Below are positions 46,376 to 58,599 of a stretch of DNA of 64,000 nucleotides, in pieces. Position 1 is the stretch's first letter; each line of letters begins with the position of its first letter. A program made the translations under genes and the position numbers. The DNA is taken from NCBI GenBank assembly GCA_013180625.2, contig SNVD02000510.1, positions 62,001 through 126,000 on the forward strand, read 5' to 3'. The notes below the pieces were generated by a model. It did not search any database. It had not been told where the DNA came from and saw only the letters and a list, made by a program, of their open reading frames with translations. This DNA comes from Boswellia sacra (taxonomy: Eukaryota; Streptophyta; Magnoliopsida; Sapindales; Burseraceae).

Positions 46376-46969
46376 TGTTGGTGTTAACGTAATCTTTGCA
46401 TATGCCATGCACATGTGAAGTTTTTGATTACTTGTGATAAAAATTAGAAAAACATTTTAATTCCTATTTTACTGTTTCTAGATATTTAGTATAGAAAGTA
46501 TTTGATTCACAATAAATACCTCTATAGATTTGATTCATAATAAATACCTCTATAGATTATGATAATATTTATTGTATCATAATCAAAATAGAACGATATT
46601 TAATTATGTCCTAATTACTTTAGGAGTTTAACTATAAACACTTCCTATTTTATTTTATCCTAATCCTAATGTGATTTTGATTAAGATATTTACAGAATTT
46701 TTAGTAAGATTTCGACCAAGACCTCTCAATATATATCGAGTTATGACAAAGTCGGCAAAAGAGAGTTTTTGCGGATTGGAGACTAGTTTGTGTTCTTGAG
46801 AGAGTTGGTCACGGCATTCCAAGATTTAATAGAAGAAAGCTTCAACGCAAAAGGAATGTCTTTGTTACTTTGATTCATTGAGTCTTTGTTTCATGTATGA
46901 GAGTTAAAATCGTACATGAGTTGTTGATTAAGCCTGAGTGACTAGTTTGTGTTCTTGAGAGAGTTGTTT

Positions 46970-49824
46970 CATGGGCTGACTGACAGTATTTCTTGGAGAT
47001 TGTTCAGCGAGTATGGTCTATGCCTGTAGACGGGGATCCTATGTTTCGAGTCACACAGAAATTGGGCCTATTGAAGCATGAGTTTAAGATTTTGCATGCC
47101 AAGGATTCTAGCCACATCTCTAGTAGAGTCATTGAGGCTAGGGCTCAGTAGGCCGTAGCTCAGGCTGCTTTGGATAAGAACCCATATTCCCTATATTGTA
47201 TTTTAGCTGAGAGGGATTATGCTAAGCAGTATTCCCAGTTATGTAGAGATGAGGAGGCTTTCTTTCGGCAAAGGTCAAGGATCCAATGGCTTTCTTTGGG
47301 GGATCAGAATACCAAGTTCTTTCACAAGTCTCTAATCCATAGACAGGTCAGGAATCAGATTCATCAGCTTGAGGATGAGGATGGTACCATTATTACGGAT
47401 CGAGGTGACTTAGGTCATCTGGCTGTAAGGTATTTTTAGAAATTACTTACAACTCCTTCTCGACCTTCTATTGAAGAGGCTTCTCGGTTTTTCTCTGGAA
47501 GAGTTTCTGCGAAAATGCTGCCTTCTTTGGTGTGCCCCATTACCGATGATGAGATCAGGTCAGCTTTATTCTCGATTCCCGATGATAAAGCTCCAGGATC
47601 GAATGGGTACACTTCTCTGTTCTTTAAGAGGGCTTGGGACATTATTAGTGTGGAGTTTACGGCTACTGTGCGCTACTTCTTTGCGACTTGCCGGATGCCG
47701 AAGTGTGTTAATGCCACTAGGATTGCCTTGGTCCCCAAGGTTGAGACTCCGAGGACTATGAGTGACTTTCGACCAATCTCTTGTTGTAATGTACTTTACA
47801 AGTGCATCTCTAAAGTGATTGTGAACCGGTTCAAAGCAGTTTTACCTGATGTAATTGGAAGTTCGCATTCAGCTTTTGTCCCAGGTCGGAGGATCTCTGA
47901 TGCCATTCTATTGACTCAAAAGCTCATGCATAATTACCATCTTGGGCATTCACCTCCCCGGTGCGCTTTAAAGGTGGATATTCGCAAAGCTTTTGATACT
48001 GTCAGTTAGGATTTCATCCTTTTGGGGTTAAGGACGATCGGTATTCCAGAGTGTATGGTTCGATGGATTGCGACTTGCATGTCTTCTGCACATTTCTCGG
48101 TTGCTTTAAATGGAAAGCTTCATGGGTTCTTTCCCACCTCCAGAGGTGTTCGACAGGGTGATCCGTTATCACCATACCTTTTTGTGTTGGCCATGGAGGG
48201 TTTGAGTGGTATTCTTCGGGAGGCCTCTCAGTGGCCTAGTTTTCGATACCATTGGAGATGCCAGCAGATTTCTCTTACTCATCTTTGTTTTGCAGATGAT
48301 TTGATGGTTTTTTGCAGGGCAGATGTGGGCTCCGTTAGGGTGGTCCGTGCTGCTTTGCAGGAATTTGCAGAGTTCTCTGGTTTGGTTACCAATTCGACCA
48401 AGAGTCATGTCTTCTTTTTCGGAGTCAATGATGAGGATCGAACAGTGTTGCAGTCCATTTGGATTTTCAAGTGGGGAGTTTGTCGGTCCGATATTTGGGG
48501 GTGCCACTGATCAGTACCAGATTGCACTCCATTGATAGAACGGATTCTATCAAGGGTTAGGTTATAGACTTCTACTGTGCTGACTTATGCTGGCCGTCTC
48601 CAGTTGATTAAGTCGGTATTATTTTTCATCCAGGTCTATTGGTCATCTATGTTTATTTTACCGGCTGCTGTAGTACGAAAGATCGAGGGTATTCTGGCTG
48701 CTTTCCTTTGGACAGGGACCTCTTTGTCTCGTTCTGGGGCCAAAGTAGCTTGGGATTCGGTTTGCTATCCGTTGAAGGAATGGGTATTAGGAATTAAGCG
48801 AGTGAAGGAGTGGAATCGTGCTGCTATTCTGAAGCATGTTTGGAGACTTCTTTCTGACAAGTCTTCCACATGGTCTTCTTGGGTTCATAAGGTGCTCCTT
48901 CGGGGTCGCTCATTTTGGCAGGTTCGAGTTACTTCTAGAGCCTCCTGATCTTGGAGGAAGATTTTGCACAGTCGGGATTGGTGTAGGGGTAAATTTGTCT
49001 CTTGTATTGGAGATGGACGTGATACCTCACTTTGGCAAGATTACTGGTTACCGCAGGGACGTCTTTGTGATCTATTTTCTTTCAGGACTCTTTCGTCTAC
49101 AGGTCTTCCCTCAGATGCCAAGGTTTCAACTATTATTCAGGATGGGGATTGGGCTTTTCCTGATGGTGGGCCGGTCCTTGGACAGGTTTGGGACTTTGTC
49201 AACATCAGGCCTATAATGGGGACTCCTGACCATATTGTTTGGACGGGCCACACTTCTGGTATTTTCTCCATGGACTCAGCATGGGAATTATTACGGAGTA
49301 GACGATCGGTGAACTCCTTTCATCATCTTCTCTGGTTCCCTGGCCATGTTCCAAGGTACTCCTTTATTCTTTGGCTTGCTTCATTGGGTCGTCTTCGTAC
49401 TATGGATTGACTACGGCGTCATGGCATGTTATCTTCTTCGAGCTGTGTTCTCTGTGCTTCGGCAAATGAGACTCACGAGCATCTTTTCTTTAGCTATCCT
49501 TTCTCGTCTTTTGTATGGGGGGAGATTTCAGCTAAGACACTCATTGTTTGGCCATCTTTTGGTTGGCTCTCTCTACTTCATTGGGCTTCTCTTCATCTTC
49601 AGGGCAGGAAGAATTTTAGACATATCCTTGCACGTTTGGTCTTTTCTGCTACAGTTTATTTTCTATGGTATGAGAGAAATGATCTTGTGTATCAACAGTG
49701 TCATCGGACTCGTCGTCAGGTGATTGATGAGATTTTTGCTTTGGTTCGCTCTCGGCTTCTAACATTGCAGGCCAAGTATGTGATCACTCCTCAGCTTCGT
49801 GCCATATGGGGCCTACATCGTTAG
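46970..49824 (+). pseudogene. LINE ORF2: reverse transcriptase and C-terminal zf-RVT domain
   Basis: Reading segments in order: RQRSRIQWLSLGDQNTKFFH, ITDDEIRSALFSIPDDKAPG, DFRPISCCNVLYKCISKVIV, SAFVPGRRISDAILLTQ, VDIRKAFDTVS (RT palm), TSRGVRQGDPLSPYLFVLAM, and the catalytic LCFADDLMVF (48284-48313). After a frameshift near 48460 come the thumb region and the zf-RVT domain (MLSSSSCVLCASANETHEHL, FLWYERNDLVYQQ) ending at 49824. Stops occur at about 47149, 47438, 48007 and elsewhere. The endonuclease domain is absent. This would be the trans-acting type of machinery for the family. Confidence 0.92.
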
Positions 49825-50106
49825 TTTTGTTTCTTGGACTTTGTTTTTTGTTGCTTGGGCCAATGCGCCCTTTTGTTCTGTTGTTTTGGTGATGATATTT
49901 TTGTTGTGATTGCTTTTGGGCCACTATGCCATCTTCTGTTTGTTTGGGGCCTTTGGCTCTATGTTTCGTTTGTTTTGTTTGGGGCCTTTGGGCTTTGTTT
50001 TTTCCTTTTGGCCTTGTGAGTACTAGGTACTCTTCTTGGGGTATGCCCCTCGTATCTTGTACTTTTGTCTTTTTTTATGTAAATAGTAATTTTTCCAAAA
50101 AAAAAA
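49825..50106 (+). other. LINE 3' UTR and poly(A)
   Basis: It contains repeated 'ttggggcctttggc'-like words (49945-50000), then the shared family tail and poly(A) at 50097-50106. Confidence 0.75.
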
Positions 50107-50474
50107 GAGTTAGTAGACACTTAGGATAACTTAAGGGTTGAGTGTTTATGTAATTCTGTGTCAGACATTGGGTGTTATGTATAACTTAACAGTGTGTTGT
50201 TAAGTTATCTGTGACAGAGAGTGTGCAGTGTCACTAGTGTTGAGGATCTTTGCGAAGATTTTGTTTGTCAAAGATTAGGTCAGTGTCTGAGAGTGAGTCA
50301 GCACTGTAAAAGGTCCTAAAGATTGTACAAACAAGAACATAGTGAATTGCAGTTCTATAGCTGTCCGTGGACGTAGGTTTTTATAACCGAACCACGTAAA
50401 AATTCTCTTGTGCCGATTTATATTATAGTTTACTGTGTTGTTATTTATAACTGCATACCTCCAGAACTCTCAAT

Positions 50475-50486
50475 TGGTATCAGAGC
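50475..50486 (+). promoter_or_regulatory. Primer-binding site of the copia element
   Basis: 'tggtatcagagc' two bases after the LTR, complementary to the 3' part of initiator tRNA-Met. Confidence 0.93.
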
Positions 50487-50535
50487 AGGTTCACTGATAG
50501 ACAAGTTAAGAAAACGATCACGTTGATCTGGAAGG

Positions 50536-52256
50536 ATGGAGTTTATTTGTAATGGAGGATCTGGAACGTAACCACCTATTCTCGATGACAGTAATTATCC
50601 ATATTGGAAGGCAAGAATGATGATGTATATCAAGTCTTTTGATGACAGGGCATGGACGAGTGTACTTAAAGGATGGACACCGCCAACAAAGCTGAATGCT
50701 TTTGGTAATGCTGAACCAAAACCAGAGGATGAATGGTCTGATGAAGAATACCGACGATCCAGTTGGAACTCCAAGGCTCTTAATGCAATCTTTGCTACAG
50801 TAGACTTAAACAACTTCGGATAGATTTCTAGATGTAAAGTGGCCAAAGAAGCATGGGACATACTTGAGGTAAAACATGAAGGTACTGCATCTGTTAAAAT
50901 ATCTAAATTAATGAGGTTGAATTCTCAATATGAAAATCTGATGATGCATGAGGATGAATCAATTTCTGATTTTTACTCTAAGATATGTCACATTACGAAC
51001 TCAGCATACATGCTTGGCAAAAATTTCACTGATGCAGAAGTTGTTAGTAAGATAATTAGGTCTATCCCAGACAAATTTCAACCTAAAATTTTAGCCATTG
51101 AGGAAGTTAAAAACACTGATGAAATAAGAATTGATGAACTGATTGGCATTCTCCAAAACTTTGAAATAAATCAAAGTAAACAGAAACAAAAAGGTAAAAG
51201 CATTGCATTTAATATGAAAGCTAAAAAATCTGATGATGAATGTAGTGATGAGCTTGATGAAACTGATTCTAAACAAATTGTTTTTCTAATAAGAAATTAT
51301 GTCAAGTTCATGAAAAGAAATTTCAGGAAAAAGAATCAAGGAAAGCCATTAAACTCAAGTGAAGAAAAGTTCATAAAATTCAGCAAGGAGAGTGATAAAA
51401 AGAAGCCGAAACAACATGAAAAGAAAGGACAAATTCAGTGTTATAAATGTTCTGGTTATGGGCATATCCAATCTGAATGTGTTAATCTCAAGAAGAAAAA
51501 CAAAGGACTGACAGCAACCTAGAGTGATGAATCAGAATCCGAGTCAGAAGATCAAGATTGCATGAGCAATTTTGTTGCATTTATAGCATCTGCAGCAGAT
51601 AAAGGGAAAGCTGTTATGTCAGACATAACAGAAGATTGTCAAGTCAGTATTGATCATTCAGATGAAGAAGATGGACCAGAATATTATGAAGAGCTGCAAG
51701 AAACATACAATGCACTCTATGGTGAATGGCTGAGTCAGAAAGAAGAAATCAACACCTTGAAAAAGGAGATTGAAGTTCTGAAATGTGAAAAAGCTTATGC
51801 TGAAAACCACATCACTGAACTTGAGACTGTTTTGACAGACAAAACAGCACACATTGAGAAAATCACAACAAAACTGGTTGAAAGCAAGAGGTGTGTTGAT
51901 CAACTCAAAATTGGAGCCGCCAAACTTGATCAGGTCTTAAGTCTTGGAAGAGACAACTCTAACAAACATGGATTGGGATACACAAAAGGTAATGTTGCAT
52001 CTATATCAAAAACAGTCTTTGTTAAAGCTTCAACATCAGGTAAGAATTATGAACTTAGCTCTTTAAAATCAAGTCCTAATTCCAAGAGCAGTGAAACATT
52101 TGTTTCTCCTCTGAGTTCTTTCAAATCCAATCCTGAAAAGGTAAGGAAATTCATTCTTACTTGTTATTTTTGTGGTAAAAAGGGACATATTAGGCCTAGA
52201 TGCTTTAAATTGTTGAACTTTTTACATAAAAGATCAAAACAGTTCAAACTGTTATA
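50536..52256 (+). pseudogene. Copia gag with two zinc knuckles
   Basis: One continuous frame of about 573 codons from ATG 50536, interrupted by stops at about 50569, 50821 and 51520. Motifs: NYPYWKARMMMYIKSFDDRA, AKEAWDILEVKHEGTASVK, KLMRLNSQYENLMMHEDESI, and zinc knuckles CYKCSGYGHIQSEC (51440-51481) and CYFCGKKGHIRPRC (52162-52203). A coiled-coil-like stretch (EEINTLKKEIEVLKCEKAYA) lies between the knuckles. The frame continues into protease without a shift, matching gag-pol fusion in the SIRE lineage. Confidence 0.9.
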
Positions 52257-53640
52257 AAAAACACAACAGCGGTGGGTTAAGAAAGACAAAACAGTATGTC
52301 ATGTTGCCTTTACTGCACTTAATCATGCATCTAATGATTTGTGGTATTTTGACAGCGGTTGTTCCAGGACTGGAAATAAACTGTTTGTAACAAACTTTAA
52401 AGCATGCAAGGTTGGCAATGTCACTTTTGGAGATGGAGCAACAAGTAAGATCATTGGTAAAGGCACCTTGAATGTCAAAGGCCTACCCAATTTCAACAAT
52501 ATCTTACTAGTTGAAGATTTGAAAGCTAATCTTATAAGCATTAGTCAAATTTGTGATGAAAAGTATACTGTTAACTTCACACAAAACAAATGCATGGTCT
52601 TATATAATTTTGGTAAATGCATTCTAGAAGGTAATAGATCTTCGGATAATTGTTATTTGGTAGAAATTGCATTTCATGCTAGGATTTCAGATTTAGAATT
52701 GTGGCATCAAAAATTAGGACACTTAAATTACAAAGACTTGGTTAAATTAACTAAGTTAGGTGTTGTAAGAGGAGTTCCTAAACTTGATGACAAAATTGAT
52801 AAAATTTGTGGACTATGTCAAATGGAAAAACAAATTAGAAGGTGGACCATGTCAAATAGGAAAACAAATTAGAAGTTCACACAAATCAAATCCACATCTT
52901 AGCACTTCTAAGATACTTGATTTGCTTCGCATGGATCTTATGGGTCCTATGCAAATTGAAAGCATTACAGGTAAGAGATATATATTTGTTTGTGTGGATG
53001 ATTTTTCTAGATTTACTTGAGTGGATTTCATTAAAGAAAAATCTGACACTTTTGATGCTTTCAGGAATCTTTGCGTTAAGCTTGAAAATGAGCAAAATAG
53101 GAACATTGGAAGGATTGTGAGAATAAGAAGTGATCATGGCAAGGAGTTTGAAAATGTTAGCTATGTTGACTTTTGCAAATATCATGGAATTGATCATGAA
53201 TTTTCAGCTCCTAAAACCCCTGAACAGAATGGCATTATGGAAAGAAAGAATAGAACTCTTCAAGAGATGGCTAGAGTGATGCACAATAGCAAAAAGTTGA
53301 CCAAGAGGCTATGGGCTGAAGCAATAAGCACTGCTTGTTATATTTCAAATAGAGTTTTTCTTAGACCTGGCACTAATCGACACCTTATGAAATTTTGAAA
53401 GAAAGAAAACCTAATTTGAAATATTTTCATTTCTTTGGTTGCAGGTGTTACATCTTAAACGACAGAGAACTGTTCGAAAAATTAGACCCAAAGAGTGATG
53501 AAGGAGTCTCCGTGGGATATGCTCAAAACAGCAAAGCATTTTGAGTTTATAATCTGAGAACTGAGACAGTCATGGAATCTGCAAACGTAGTATTTGATGA
53601 CCTTGATGATTATGCAAAGTATCACAAGAGGAAAGCATAA
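52257..53640 (+). pseudogene. Copia protease and integrase
   Basis: The protease reads LWYFDSGCSRT (catalytic D-S-G, 52339). The GAG-pre-integrase zinc-binding region reads LELWHQKLGHLNYKDLVKL and ICGLCQ. A 34-bp tandem duplication at 52808-52875 shifts the frame here. The integrase core then reads LDLLRMDLMGPMQIE, CVDDFSRFT, IRSDHGKEFENVSYVDFC, SAPKTPEQNGIMERKNRTLQ, AEAISTACYISNRVFLRPGT. A stop replaces Trp after SRFT, and a frameshift and stop follow RPGTN. The C-terminal domain is degraded up to about 53640. Confidence 0.9.
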
Positions 53641-53959
53641 CCAGCTTCACAAAGGATGCAAAAAAATCAGATTCAGACAGCAATAAAAAGGAAGATGCTG
53701 TTATGAAGGAGGAAAGAGCTACTGTTACACCTGACGTAACAGTAACATCTGACAACTCAGATTTGAACAGAAATTCTATCCAGAATGATGAAGATAGAAA
53801 AGATCCACCCACATGGATTCAAAAGGCACATCCAACAAGTTCTATCATTGGAACACCAGATGGCATGATGAAAACCCAGAGCAAGGTAAGAAATCAGGTA
53901 AGGTTTGCATGTTATGTTTCTTTAGTTGAGCCAAAAAAATGTGAAAGAAGCTTTAAAAG

Positions 53960-55458
53960 AAGAGGTGTGGATTCAAGCTATGCAAGATGAACTTAATCAG
54001 TTTAAAAGGAATGAAGTATGAGAATTAGCTCCTAGGCCAGAAAATACAAATGTCATTGGAACTAAATGGATATTCAAAAATAAAACTGATGAAAGTGGTC
54101 AAGTAGTACGGAATAAAGCTAGGCTAGTTGCACAAGGTTACACACAAGTTGAAGGCATAGACTTTGATGAGACCTTTGCACCTGTAGCTAGACTTGAGTC
54201 AATCAGATTACTACTTGCAATTGCTTGTTTGCTTGATTTGAAGTTATATCAAATGGATGTTAAAACTGTATTTTTAAATGGCTATCTCAATGAAGAAGTT
54301 TTAGTTGAACAGCCTAAAGGATTTGAAGATCCTAAACATCCTGATTTTGTGTACAGATTACACAAAGCTTTGTATGGTTTGAAACAAGCTCCTAGAGCTT
54401 GGTATGAAAGGTTGACAAATTTTTTGATCAACAAAGTTTATAAAAGAGGCAGCAATGATAAGACTTTGTTTATCAAACATACATCTAACTATCTTATTGT
54501 TGCACAAATATATGTTGATGACATTGTTTTCGGATCAAGTAACAAAAGCAAAACTAATGAGTTTGTTAAGTTGATTCAGGAAGAGTTTGAGATGAGCATG
54601 GTAGGAGAATTAAATTTCTTTCTTGGATTACAGGTTAAGCAAATGAATGATGGGATATTCATATCTCAATCAAAATATGCCAAGAATCTTGTAAAGAAAT
54701 TTGGGCTTGAAAATACAAAACCAATGAAAACTCCTATCACTACTAATCTAAAACTTTCAAAAGATAATGCAGGAAAAGATGTTGATGCAAGCTTGTACAG
54801 AAGCATTATTGGCAGCCTACTATACCTCACAGCAAGCGGACCAGATTTGAGCTTTAGTGTAGGACTTTGTGCAAGGTTTCAAGCAACTCCCAAAGAATCC
54901 CATCTTTCAGCAGCCAAGAGAATCATCAGGTATGTTCATGGAACATGTGATTATGGGATATGGTTTTCTAAAGATACAAATGGTTGTCTTGCAGGGTTCA
55001 GTGATGCAGATTGGGCAGGAAATATAGATGATAGAAAAAGTACTTAAGGAGGTTTTTTTTATCTTGGTACTAACTTGGTTTCTTGGCACAGCAAGAAGCA
55101 GAATTCAATTTCTTTGTCTACAGCTGAAGCCGAATACATTACAGCAGGGAGTTGTTGTACACAACTATTATGGATGAAGCAAATTTTGAGTGATTATGGT
55201 ATTGAACAAAAGCCTATAACTGTGTTTTGTGATAATACTAGTGTAATAAATATATCCAAAAATCCTGTTCAGCATTCTAGAACAAAACACATTGATATTA
55301 GATACCATTTTAAAAGGGAACTAGTAGAATCTAAGATGATGCACATTGAGCACATCTCCATTGATAAACAATTGGCTGACTTGTTCACTAAGGCATTGGA
55401 CACAACAAGGTTTGAAAATCTAAGAAAAGCCTTAGGTATCTGTCAGTTATATGAGTGA
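53960..55458 (+). pseudogene. Copia reverse transcriptase and RNase H
   Basis: Motifs: [72 protein letters not shown], catalytic YVDD (54511-54522), [33 protein letters not shown], and [16 protein letters not shown]. RNase H follows with SLSTAEAEYITAGSCCTQLL, FCDNTSVINISKNPVQHSRT and DLFTKALDTTRFENLRKALG. Only two stops break the frame: at 54018 (Trp to stop in NEV-W-ELAP) and at 55045 (KST-stop-GG). The RT domain itself is intact, the best kept polymerase in the window. Confidence 0.93.
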
Positions 55459-56120
55459 ACACAGTATGTTGTTATGTTATTCATATCCGTAGTATCATAA
55501 GTTTCCTTCTAATTTAGCATGTTTGAGCTATGGTATAAAACTTGTATGAATAATGGATATTGAGTTAAAATGAAAAATACAGAGAGGGCTACCAATATAT
55601 GATGTGTGAAAGCCATCATTGAAAGTAACCTCAGGGTATCTAGGAAATATGTTGAGGTCACCCACTCACATAAAAAGGGCTACTTCTATATTGTGTGAAA
55701 GCTACTATATTAATCTAGAAAAGTTTCCATTGAAATCAACTTTTGTGTGTGTGAGAAGCATGCTCAAGTTTTTCATTCAATTGAATCAAAATAGCTTTCA
55801 TGAAGAAATTACTCAGCTCTAAAATATGCTTCCTTAGAATGATACATATGATAATCCAGATATTATTGTCATGATATTATTAACTGTGTTCTATTACGTT
55901 TTTCATAACAATGTCCTATGTGCTTGTCCTAAAATAAATCACTTGTATGTCCATGTGTCAAAAAATTGCCATGTCAGCAACGTTGAATTTAGGGGGAGAA
56001 GTCTCAGTGGCGGGAATCATAATTCTAAATAGTTTGTGGGCTTCTTCTGTTCATATCATCACTCACCTATAGTTGCTTCCCTGTCCTCGTCTTGGTTCTC
56101 TGTTCCTGTTTTGAAAAATC
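55459..56120 (+). other. Spacer between pol and envelope-like ORF
   Basis: No gene is seen. 'agggggagaag' at 55992 is an internal purine run typical of the SIRE lineage. Confidence 0.55.
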
Positions 56121-56123
56121 TTC

Positions 56124-58004
56124 TACAGTTCAAAAACCCTAGCTATTGCAACTTCCTCAAACTCGACAGCTAGTGCTTCTTCTTCCTCAAGCGGCTCCAG
56201 TCACAACAGTAGTAACAGTAGTCAGTCATCTCCTGCACAACACACACATGCAACGGTTATAGTTGATCCCGCCATCAGTGAGGACAAACGAGTACCAGTG
56301 AAGAAGATCAAGGACAAGGTCAAGCGAAAATATAACAAATTTCTCACTACTGCAGTCAAACAGAAGTTTGTCAAGATTACTTCATAGAGAAAGCTACAGT
56401 TGGAAAGGCCAGTGAAACTCTCGGACTTCAACACATATGGTCTCAGTGAGATGATTGAGTCCATTTACTGGACTCGAACGGTATCAAACTTTCTTCCTCC
56501 TGTAAAAACTTTGATTTAGGAATTTTATGCTAATATCTCAAGTGCCATTGATGATCCTAAGAGTTTTCATTATCATAAAGTTTACTGTCGGGGGAAGTTT
56601 GTGAAATTCTCTCCCAATGTCATAAACTCTTTTCTGGACATTCCAATAGGCAGCATGCATTCTGTAGATGAAGAATATAACATGGCAGAAATAGTTAAGG
56701 AAGTGACTGGTCGAACAGACATTGAGTGAAAACCTAGAGATGGTCTTGACCAGAAATATCTTAGGAAGAAATACAGAGTGTTATATAAGATAGCACAGTT
56801 TAATTGGCTTCCTTCTTCCCACCAAATTCAAATTCGTGAAGACAGAGTGAAACTTCTATTTTGTTTAGGAACTAATTGGCCAATCAACTTTAGATTGTTA
56901 GCCTATAGAACAATTGTACAAATTGGTTCCTATCACTCTGATTACTATTTGCTTGTGTTCCCCTGTTTGATTCAAGGAACACTTGCTCAAAACAACATTC
57001 TTGTGAGCTCTAGTGAACAGACAGAAATTCTATCTAAGTCCATTACCAAGGGATTTCTTCAAAGGTTACATGATCAAATTGACTTGCCTGCCCCTGAACC
57101 AAAACCAACAAGAGTCAGGAAAAATGAATTGAAAATTGTTGAAGAAAAACTTGAATTGATCAATTCTGCTTTGACAGATATTCTGCATGACTTGAAAGAC
57201 ATTAAACACAAGCAATCTGTCTTGGAAGCTTAGATTACAGGACAGTCTCAATCCACAGCACCACAATCCATGGAACCTGAACTTGTGATTCCAGAAAAAC
57301 AAACTGAGGAAATACCAGAGGACAATGAACCATTATCTGAGGAAGCTGCCCCAATTCCATCAAGTCTTACTGCATAACCTGCTGCTAAGAAAGACAGAAC
57401 AGCAGCATAGAAGCCAAAAGAAAAATCAATCAAGGCTTATGTCAAGGGATATAGCAGGAAAGGAAAAAAGAAACTTAAAGTGGTGAAGAAATCATCTGAT
57501 CAGAAGAAGCAAAAACTAGACACATCAGCTCCCACTTTGCAAGATGAATCTGATTCATAGGTACCAACAAAAACAGATTCCGAAATGAAATAGACCTCAC
57601 CACTTGCTGAGAAAGAATCCCTGGATATTCCTGTCCCTACAACAACTGAAGAAGAATCTCATCCACCATCACCTCCATCACCCCCTCTTCCAGCAGCTGA
57701 GTCACCAGTTCCCTCCTCACAACAGCCTGCTAAGGACACTAAAACCAGTGCAGAAAGAATCAAGAGGGAGATACGCAGAGTTGTTGCTGAAGTCACTGCA
57801 ACTTCCTCAGACACTACTAAAGCTCCACCTGCACCAGTCCCTTCTGAACAGACAGCACCAGTTGAAGCTCAACCAGAACCAGTTCCATCTGACCTGCCTA
57901 CCTCCACTCCTAGGCGTCGGTTTAAACATGTGGCTCGCAAATCCATCAAACGCCCTGGCAGCTCTACCTCTCCACCAGTTAGAAAGTCTCCCAGACTTAG
58001 TTAG
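56124..58004 (+). pseudogene. SIRE-type envelope-like ORF
   Basis: The start codon is not preserved. The protein opens with a Ser-rich tract (SNSTASASSSSSGSSHNSSN), then a conserved domain with LSDFNTYGLSEMIESIYWTR, YHKVYCRGKFVKFSPNVINS, FLDIPIG, KIAQFNWLPSSHQIQIREDR, and YRTIVQIGSYHSDYYLLVFP. This is the 'putative plant transposon protein' domain of SIRE elements. A coiled-coil-like helix (KIVEEKLELINSALTDILHD) and a long Pro/Ser/Lys-rich tail ending RKSPRLS follow. There are at least seven in-frame stops and a frameshift near 57600. Its role is unknown; the envelope comparison in the literature is structural and uncertain. Confidence 0.85.
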
Positions 58005-58585
58005 ATTTTGGCCACTTGTGCTGAAATATTCAAGGGGGAGAAAGATAAAGGAGCTGGCTGGATTTTATTTTGATTGCTGAACTATTTTTATTTTGATTTG
58101 CTTGCTGAACTATTTTATTTTGCTATCATCTTATTTTAACTCATGGTTCTCTCTGCTTACTAATTTTGTTTTTGTGTTACTTGTTTCTCAAAGGAATAAG
58201 TAAGAAGTGAGGGGGAGAATGAACTATATTTTTTTTGTCATGTATGCATTCGAGCTACTTGCTGATTTGTGTTACGGGTTATTAATCTGCACAGTTACTT
58301 GGATGAGTGTTGTAGATGAATTTGAATGCAGTAGTGTTTGACAAATATTCTTATTAATTCTGCAGATGAGTTTGATTGTATTAGTGGTTATCAAACTTCG
58401 CTTTAAGTGCTCTGATCAGTTATATATCTTGTGACAGTGTGCTGTTATGTGATTCCCAATAGCTTTTTTATTATTTCTTTACATGGGATATTTGTCTGTT
58501 TTATTGTTCATGATAAATGTTAGTGATATCTAACTTATCATGTGTTGTTCTTAGAAACAGTTCAGTGTTTTCATCAAAAGTTGCC
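58005..58585 (+). other. Copia 3' untranslated region
   Basis: No gene is seen; purine-rich 'gagggggagaatg' at 58208 is an internal tract-like run. Confidence 0.6.
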
Positions 58586-58599
58586 AAAAAGGGGGAGAT
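58586..58599 (+). other. Polypurine tract of the copia element
   Basis: 'aaaaagggggagat' directly upstream of the 3' LTR. Confidence 0.9.

Larger units (their letters stand above)
46967..50106 (+). mobile_element. 5'-truncated L1-type LINE in the copia LTR
   Basis: It contains the C-terminal part of ORF2 and a 3' UTR ending 'ttggggtatgcccctcg ... ttttccaaaaaaaaaa' at 50106, the same tail as the LINE at 1432-3703. ORF1 and the endonuclease are missing. The 5' junction carries 27 bp (46940-46966) copied from the LTR at 46781-46807. The target duplication, if any, is very short ('gagt'). Confidence 0.9.
46376..50472 (+). repeat. 5' LTR of the copia element, split by a LINE
   Basis: 46376-46939 plus 50107-50472, about 930 bp of LTR. 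It aligns with 58600-59460. The last 60 bp ('actgtgttgttatttat...ctctca') have no partner because element C truncates the other LTR. Confidence 0.9.

Noticed and set aside
49834..50129. Hydrophobic frames after the LINE ORF2 as membrane proteins
   Set aside because: They are translations of the T- and G-rich LINE 3' UTR ending in the shared tail.
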